64,000 nucleotides of DNA from assembly GCF_030020805.1 (NCBI RefSeq), contig NZ_CP125098.1, positions 1,592,001 through 1,656,000 on the forward strand. Direction: 5' to 3'. Below, piece after piece: positions 61,402-64,000 of the stretch (its first letter is position 1; each line of letters begins with the position of its first letter). A program made the translations under genes and the position numbers. The DNA comes from Paenibacillus sp. RC67 (lineage in GTDB: Bacteria > Bacillota > Bacilli > Paenibacillales > NBRC-103111). The notes under the pieces are model-generated. The model was not told the origin of the DNA and made no database searches. It saw only the letters and a list, made by a program, of their open reading frames with translations.

Positions 61402-62745
61402 TTATTGATATTGCGGTAGTGCAGCGAATGAATTTTGCGGATGAGGCAGTCCGTAATGCTCACGCAGTGTGCGGCCTGTGTACTCTGTGCGGAACAATCC
61501 GCGACGTTGAAGCTCAGGCACGACGTGATCGATGAAATCGTCCAAGCCGCCATTCATCAATTGAGGCATAATGTTAAAACCATCGGCTGCTCCTTCCGTG
61601 AACCAAACTTCAAGCTCATCGGCAACCTGCTTAGCGGTACCTGCAATAGTACGGTGACCGCGTCCTCCCGCAAGACGCAAGAGCAGCTCACGAAGGGTCA
61701 AGTTTTCTTTATGGGCAAGCTCGATAATGAGCTGTGCCCGGCTTTGATGTCCACGGGACAAGTCATTTTCCGGCACATCCGGCATCGGTCCATCCAACGG
61801 ATAGGAGGTGAGATCAAAGCCAATACGATTGGAGAGCTGCAGCAGACTATACTTTGGATTGGTTAGCTCATGAAGCTTGGCTTCCTTTTCCTTGGCTTCA
61901 GCTTCGGTCTCGCCAATAATGGGGCAAATGCCCGGCAAGATAATGACGTGCTCAGGATTTCTCCCGCTTTGGCGAACGCGAGCCTTGACATCGGCATAGA
62001 ATGCTTGAGCATCGGCAAGCGTTTGTTGAGCCGTAAAAATCGCATCCGCTACCGTCGAAGCAAAGTGGCGTCCATCCTCCGAGGAACCAGCCTGCACGAG
62101 CACAGGGCGACCTTGTGGTGAACGGGAAACGTTGAGTGGACCACGTACGGAGAAATGCTCTCCTTTATGATTCAGCTCATGTACTTTGCTGCTATTAGCA
62201 TAGGCTCCGGCAGCTTGATCGAGAATCAATGCATCTTCTTCCCAGCTATCCCACAGGCGTGCCGCCACTTCGACGAACTCTTGCGCCCGCTCATAACGCT
62301 CTGCATGCCCAGGAATTTGCTCAAAATTAAAATTCCTCGCTTCCTCATCGGTACCGGATGTGATGATATTCCAGCCAGCTCGGCCATCACTTAGATGATC
62401 GATCGTAGCAAATCGGCGCGCTACATTAAAAGGCTCGTTAAAGCTTGTGGATACGGTGGCGATGAGTCCGATCCGCTTTGTTACAACAGAGAGAGCCGTT
62501 AGAAGAGTGAGAGGCTCAAGTCCAGTCAATGCTCCGTAAGCGACGGCTTTCTTGGATGCAGAATATCGATCGGCCATAAATAATGAATCGAATTTGGCTT
62601 GCTCTGCCTTTTGGGCGATTCGTTGAAAATGCTCGAACTGTAAAAGCTGGTTCACCTCGGTATCGGGATGTCTCCAAGCTCCTTCGTGGTGTCCTGCAGG
62701 GACAAGGAATAAATTAAGGTGCATTTCCCGTTTTGCTGTACTCAT
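61402..62745 (-). CDS. LLM-class FMN-dependent monooxygenase, NtaA/SnaA/DszA family (copy 3)
   Basis: A 447-aa paralogue, more divergent than the other two: the N-terminus is MHLNLFLVPAGHHEGAWRHP, while SDGRAGWNIITSG and RPVLVQAGSSEDGRHFAS are retained. ATG 62745 follows GGGGGAGTTACC; the longer frame to 62838 runs into the leader terminator and is rejected. First gene of the operon running left to 57478, with promoter at 62875-62903 and the switch element in its leader. FMNH2 would come from the reductase encoded at 63027. Confidence 0.94.
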   Translation of the reverse strand: MSTAKREMHLNLFLVPAGHHEGAWRHPDTEVNQLLQFEHFQRIAQKAEQAKFDSLFMADRYSASKKAVAYGALTGLEPLTLLTALSVVTKRIGLIATVSTSFNEPFNVARRFATIDHLSDGRAGWNIITSGTDEEARNFNFEQIPGHAERYERAQEFVEVAARLWDSWEEDALILDQAAGAYANSSKVHELNHKGEHFSVRGPLNVSRSPQGRPVLVQAGSSEDGRHFASTVADAIFTAQQTLADAQAFYADVKARVRQSGRNPEHVIILPGICPIIGETEAEAKEKEAKLHELTNPKYSLLQLSNRIGFDLTSYPLDGPMPDVPENDLSRGHQSRAQLIIELAHKENLTLRELLLRLAGGRGHRTIAGTAKQVADELEVWFTEGAADGFNIMPQLMNGGLDDFIDHVVPELQRRGLFRTEYTGRTLREHYGLPHPQNSFAALPQYQ

Positions 62746-62770
62746 ATGGTAACTCCCCCTGGTCTGAAAA

Positions 62771-62843
62771 AATGAAAAGACTCCCGTTATTGTCGACGTT
62801 ATGTGTAACAACGACAGCGGGAGCCTTTGGTTATCCAATCGGC
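62771..62843 (-). promoter_or_regulatory. Copy C of the 21-nt antiterminator-like element plus terminator
   Basis: Read leftward. Element 62843-62823: outer stem GCC/GGC, left bulge GA, inner stem TTGG/CCAA, loop ATAA, right bulge A. The terminator arm GGCTCCCG begins with the element's last three bases and pairs with CGGGAGTC, ending in TTTT near 62772. Relative to copy A the inner stem has changed C-G to T-A on both sides, a compensatory change. In the leader of the monooxygenase operon. Confidence 0.75.
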
Positions 62844-62874
62844 GCTTTGAAAAGGATTAATGATGTTGATAGAA

Positions 62875-62903
62875 ATATTAGCACTATTAATCCGACAATT
62901 CAA
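62875..62903 (-). promoter_or_regulatory. Promoter of the monooxygenase operon
   Basis: Read leftward: -35 TTGAAT (62903-62898), 17-bp spacer, -10 TAATAT (62880-62875). Leader of about 120 nt to the ATG at 62745, similar in length to those of copies A and D. Confidence 0.55.
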
Positions 62904-62930
62904 GTAGGAAAAGTAAAATTATTTCTGTGT

Positions 62931-62957
62931 AAAAGAAAAACCGCGTGCGAACGCGGC
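62931..62957 (-). terminator. Intrinsic terminator of the FMN reductase gene
   Basis: Read leftward, CCGCGT pairs with ACGCGG around TCGC, followed by TTTTTCTTTT. It separates the reductase transcript from the monooxygenase operon. Confidence 0.85.
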
Positions 62958-63026
62958 GAGGCTGTCGAGAAACCAGTGTTTTCGAGATAATCAAGTTTTA
63001 CAGGCTTCGGTCTATTCTGGCGCTAT

Positions 63027-63590
63027 TTATGACTGAGCCGCCAGCGAGCCTAGCTGAAGACGAAATCGGACCTCTTGAATGAATTCGTCAGTGGAGGCTG
63101 TAAGGCGCTGATCAAGCTCCTCATCCAGCTCGAACGTACCGTCTTCGTTCCGTTGAACCTGCGTATCGAGGGCATAAACGCCAGCCAGCTGAATCCTTGC
63201 ACCTAATGCGGCAAGCACAGGTTTAAGTGCATAATCCAGCGCAAGCAGGTGGGCAATCGTCCCCCCAATAGCGACAGGGAGAATGACTTTACCTTCAAGC
63301 CCTTTTTGAGGAATCAGATCCAGAAAGGTCTTGATTACACCGGTATAAGAGGCTTTATAAATGGGAGTGGCAACGACTACGGCATCAGCACCAGCTATTT
63401 GATTGATAGCTTCTATAATAGCAGGACTTTTGAAATTAGTGTAAATAAGGTCCTCTGGTGGAAGACTGCGGACATCGATCCAATGCAATTCGAGTCCAGC
63501 CGTAAGAAGTTGGGATTGAATGCTTTGAAGTACTCCGTTCAAACGAGAACTAACGGAGGGGCTTCCAGAAATCACAGCAATTTTGGCCAT
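63027..63590 (-). CDS. NAD(P)H-dependent FMN reductase (SsuE-like)
   Basis: A 187-aa flavodoxin-fold reductase: ISGSPSVSSRLNGVL at the N-terminus binds the FMN phosphate, and TPIYKASYTGVIKTFLDLIP near 95 is the signature of the SsuE/YwqN-type family. It would supply reduced FMN to the three monooxygenases encoded downstream. ATG follows AAGGAGTGAACTCTCT. It has its own promoter, leader switch (copy D) and terminator, so it is a separate unit under the same apparent control. Confidence 0.94.
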   Translation of the reverse strand: MAKIAVISGSPSVSSRLNGVLQSIQSQLLTAGLELHWIDVRSLPPEDLIYTNFKSPAIIEAINQIAGADAVVVATPIYKASYTGVIKTFLDLIPQKGLEGKVILPVAIGGTIAHLLALDYALKPVLAALGARIQLAGVYALDTQVQRNEDGTFELDEELDQRLTASTDEFIQEVRFRLQLGSLAAQS

Positions 63591-63619
63591 AGAGAGTTCA
63601 CTCCTTCATAATAATAAAA

Positions 63620-63678
63620 TCAAAAAGAGACTCCAAGCCCAAGAAGCGGGTAAAGGAGTCTCCAGTTAGCTGGTCGAC
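63620..63678 (-). promoter_or_regulatory. Copy D of the 21-nt antiterminator-like element plus terminator
   Basis: Read leftward. Element 63678-63658: outer stem GTC/GAC, left bulge GA, inner stem CCAG/CTGG, loop CTAA, right bulge A. The terminator arm GAGACTCC overlaps the element's 3' side and pairs with GGAGTCTC (63634-63627), then TTTTTG. In the leader of the FMN reductase gene. Confidence 0.75.
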
Positions 63679-63725
63679 ATATAGAATTAAAACCAAGTAA
63701 ATAAGTATGAATAATGGATGTTTTG

Positions 63726-63754
63726 ATCGTACCATCCCATTTGAGAGCCGTCAA
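63726..63754 (-). promoter_or_regulatory. Promoter of the FMN reductase gene
   Basis: Read leftward: -35 TTGACG (63754-63749), 17-bp spacer, -10 TACGAT (63731-63726), giving a leader of about 130 nt that contains copy D of the switch. The rest of 63755-63915 shows nothing else I can name. Confidence 0.55.
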
Positions 63755-63915
63755 GTAATATCTTAATCCCAAGCAAAAGCAAGATAGTACATGTTTCACA
63801 GCATGGAAATCCATGGTTTCTTTCGTTCTTTGGGAGTAATCTAACAATAGTCCTTATGGCTAGTGCATTCCAGAGGGTTGTTGCACAATTTACTAGTAAA
63901 GAAGGTCTATCCAGG

Positions 63916-64000
63916 ATGGAAGCATGGAAGCGCAATTTGTTCATATTATGGTTCGGTACATTTTTCAGCTCCGTCGGGATCGGGATGATTATTCCATTTT
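63916..64000 (+). CDS. MFS transporter, N-terminal fragment (cut by window end)
   Basis: An open frame from ATG 63916 to the window edge gives MEAWKRNLFILWFGTFF and SSVGIGMIIPF, the first membrane helix typical of drug-efflux-type major facilitators. AAAGAAGG lies 10 nt upstream. Only 28 residues are visible, so family assignment is tentative. Confidence 0.6.
   Translation, partial: MEAWKRNLFILWFGTFFSSVGIGMIIPF

Noticed and set aside
61402-62838. Longer form of monooxygenase copy 3 starting at 62838
   Set aside because: The extra codons run through the leader terminator and lack a ribosome site; ATG 62745 has a strong one and fits the paralogues.

Overview
The window looks like a chromosomal stretch of a Paenibacillus-type bacterium (Bacillota, Paenibacillaceae). 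The evidence is indirect: strong AGGAGG-type ribosome binding sites, frequent TTG and GTG starts, two Lpl/Ytc-type (LplA/LplB/LplC) oligosaccharide importers, a membrane-bound AraC-type regulator, an RNase J, an ECF sigma/anti-sigma pair and VanY/VanZ-like proteins. I see no insertion sequence, phage, integrase or CRISPR array. The genes read as accessory carbon- and sulfur-scavenging modules set among a few housekeeping genes.

Layout. (1) 1-19.2 kb, + strand: two polysaccharide-utilisation loci. The first has a lipoprotein-type binding protein (cut by the window edge), two permeases, a GH95-like glycosidase with a pectin-enzyme-like C-terminal region, and a large secreted protein ending in FN3 and F5/8C (CBM32-like) domains. 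After a Gfo/Idh/MocA dehydrogenase, the second has a membrane AraC regulator, two permeases, a binding lipoprotein and a 691-aa predicted (alpha/alpha)6 glycosidase. (2) 19.3-27.2 kb, - strand: response regulator, HAMP kinase, unknown membrane-anchored protein, binding protein, fused double permease, ATPase and a second binding protein, an AfuABC/FbpABC-type importer with its own two-component system. (3) 27.4-27.5 kb: a tRNA-Lys(CTT). (4) 27.6-36 kb: an IclR regulator between a malic enzyme/MFS operon (-) and an aspartase/aldehyde dehydrogenase/alcohol dehydrogenase operon (+). Both control regions carry paired TTC-N7-GAA sites spaced exactly 20 bp apart. (5) 36.1-38.5 kb: a divergent AraC regulator and sulfatase pair. 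(6) 38.7-42.9 kb: a GntR regulator divergent from a sugar-acid-type operon (Zn dehydrogenase, ACS-family MFS, 2-hydroxyacid dehydrogenase), with two overlapping palindromic operators. (7) 43-49.2 kb: ECF sigma with a matching ECF promoter, anti-sigma, orphan OmpR regulator, RNase J, VanY-like peptidase and VanZ. (8) 49.2-53.2 kb: LacI regulator with three operator-like palindromes, an orphan sugar-binding lipoprotein and a HIBADH-type dehydrogenase. (9) 53.3-63.7 kb: an organosulfur-scavenging island with two sulfonate-type binding proteins, one ATPase/permease pair, three tandem flavin monooxygenases and an SsuE-like FMN reductase. A SUKH gene and the eroded remains of a DEDDh exonuclease gene sit in the middle. 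(10) The window ends in the start of an MFS gene.

The most interesting signal is in the sulfur island. Four leaders (two on each strand) carry the same 21-nt RNA element immediately before an intrinsic terminator: 3-bp outer stem, 2-nt/1-nt asymmetric internal loop, 4-bp inner stem, tetraloop. Both helices show compensatory base changes between copies, and the 3' side of the element overlaps or abuts the 5' arm of the terminator in each case. This is what a shared antitermination switch would look like, and it would tie uptake, FMN reduction and desulfonation into one regulon. I do not recognise it as a SAM (S-box), T-box, or LicT-type element.
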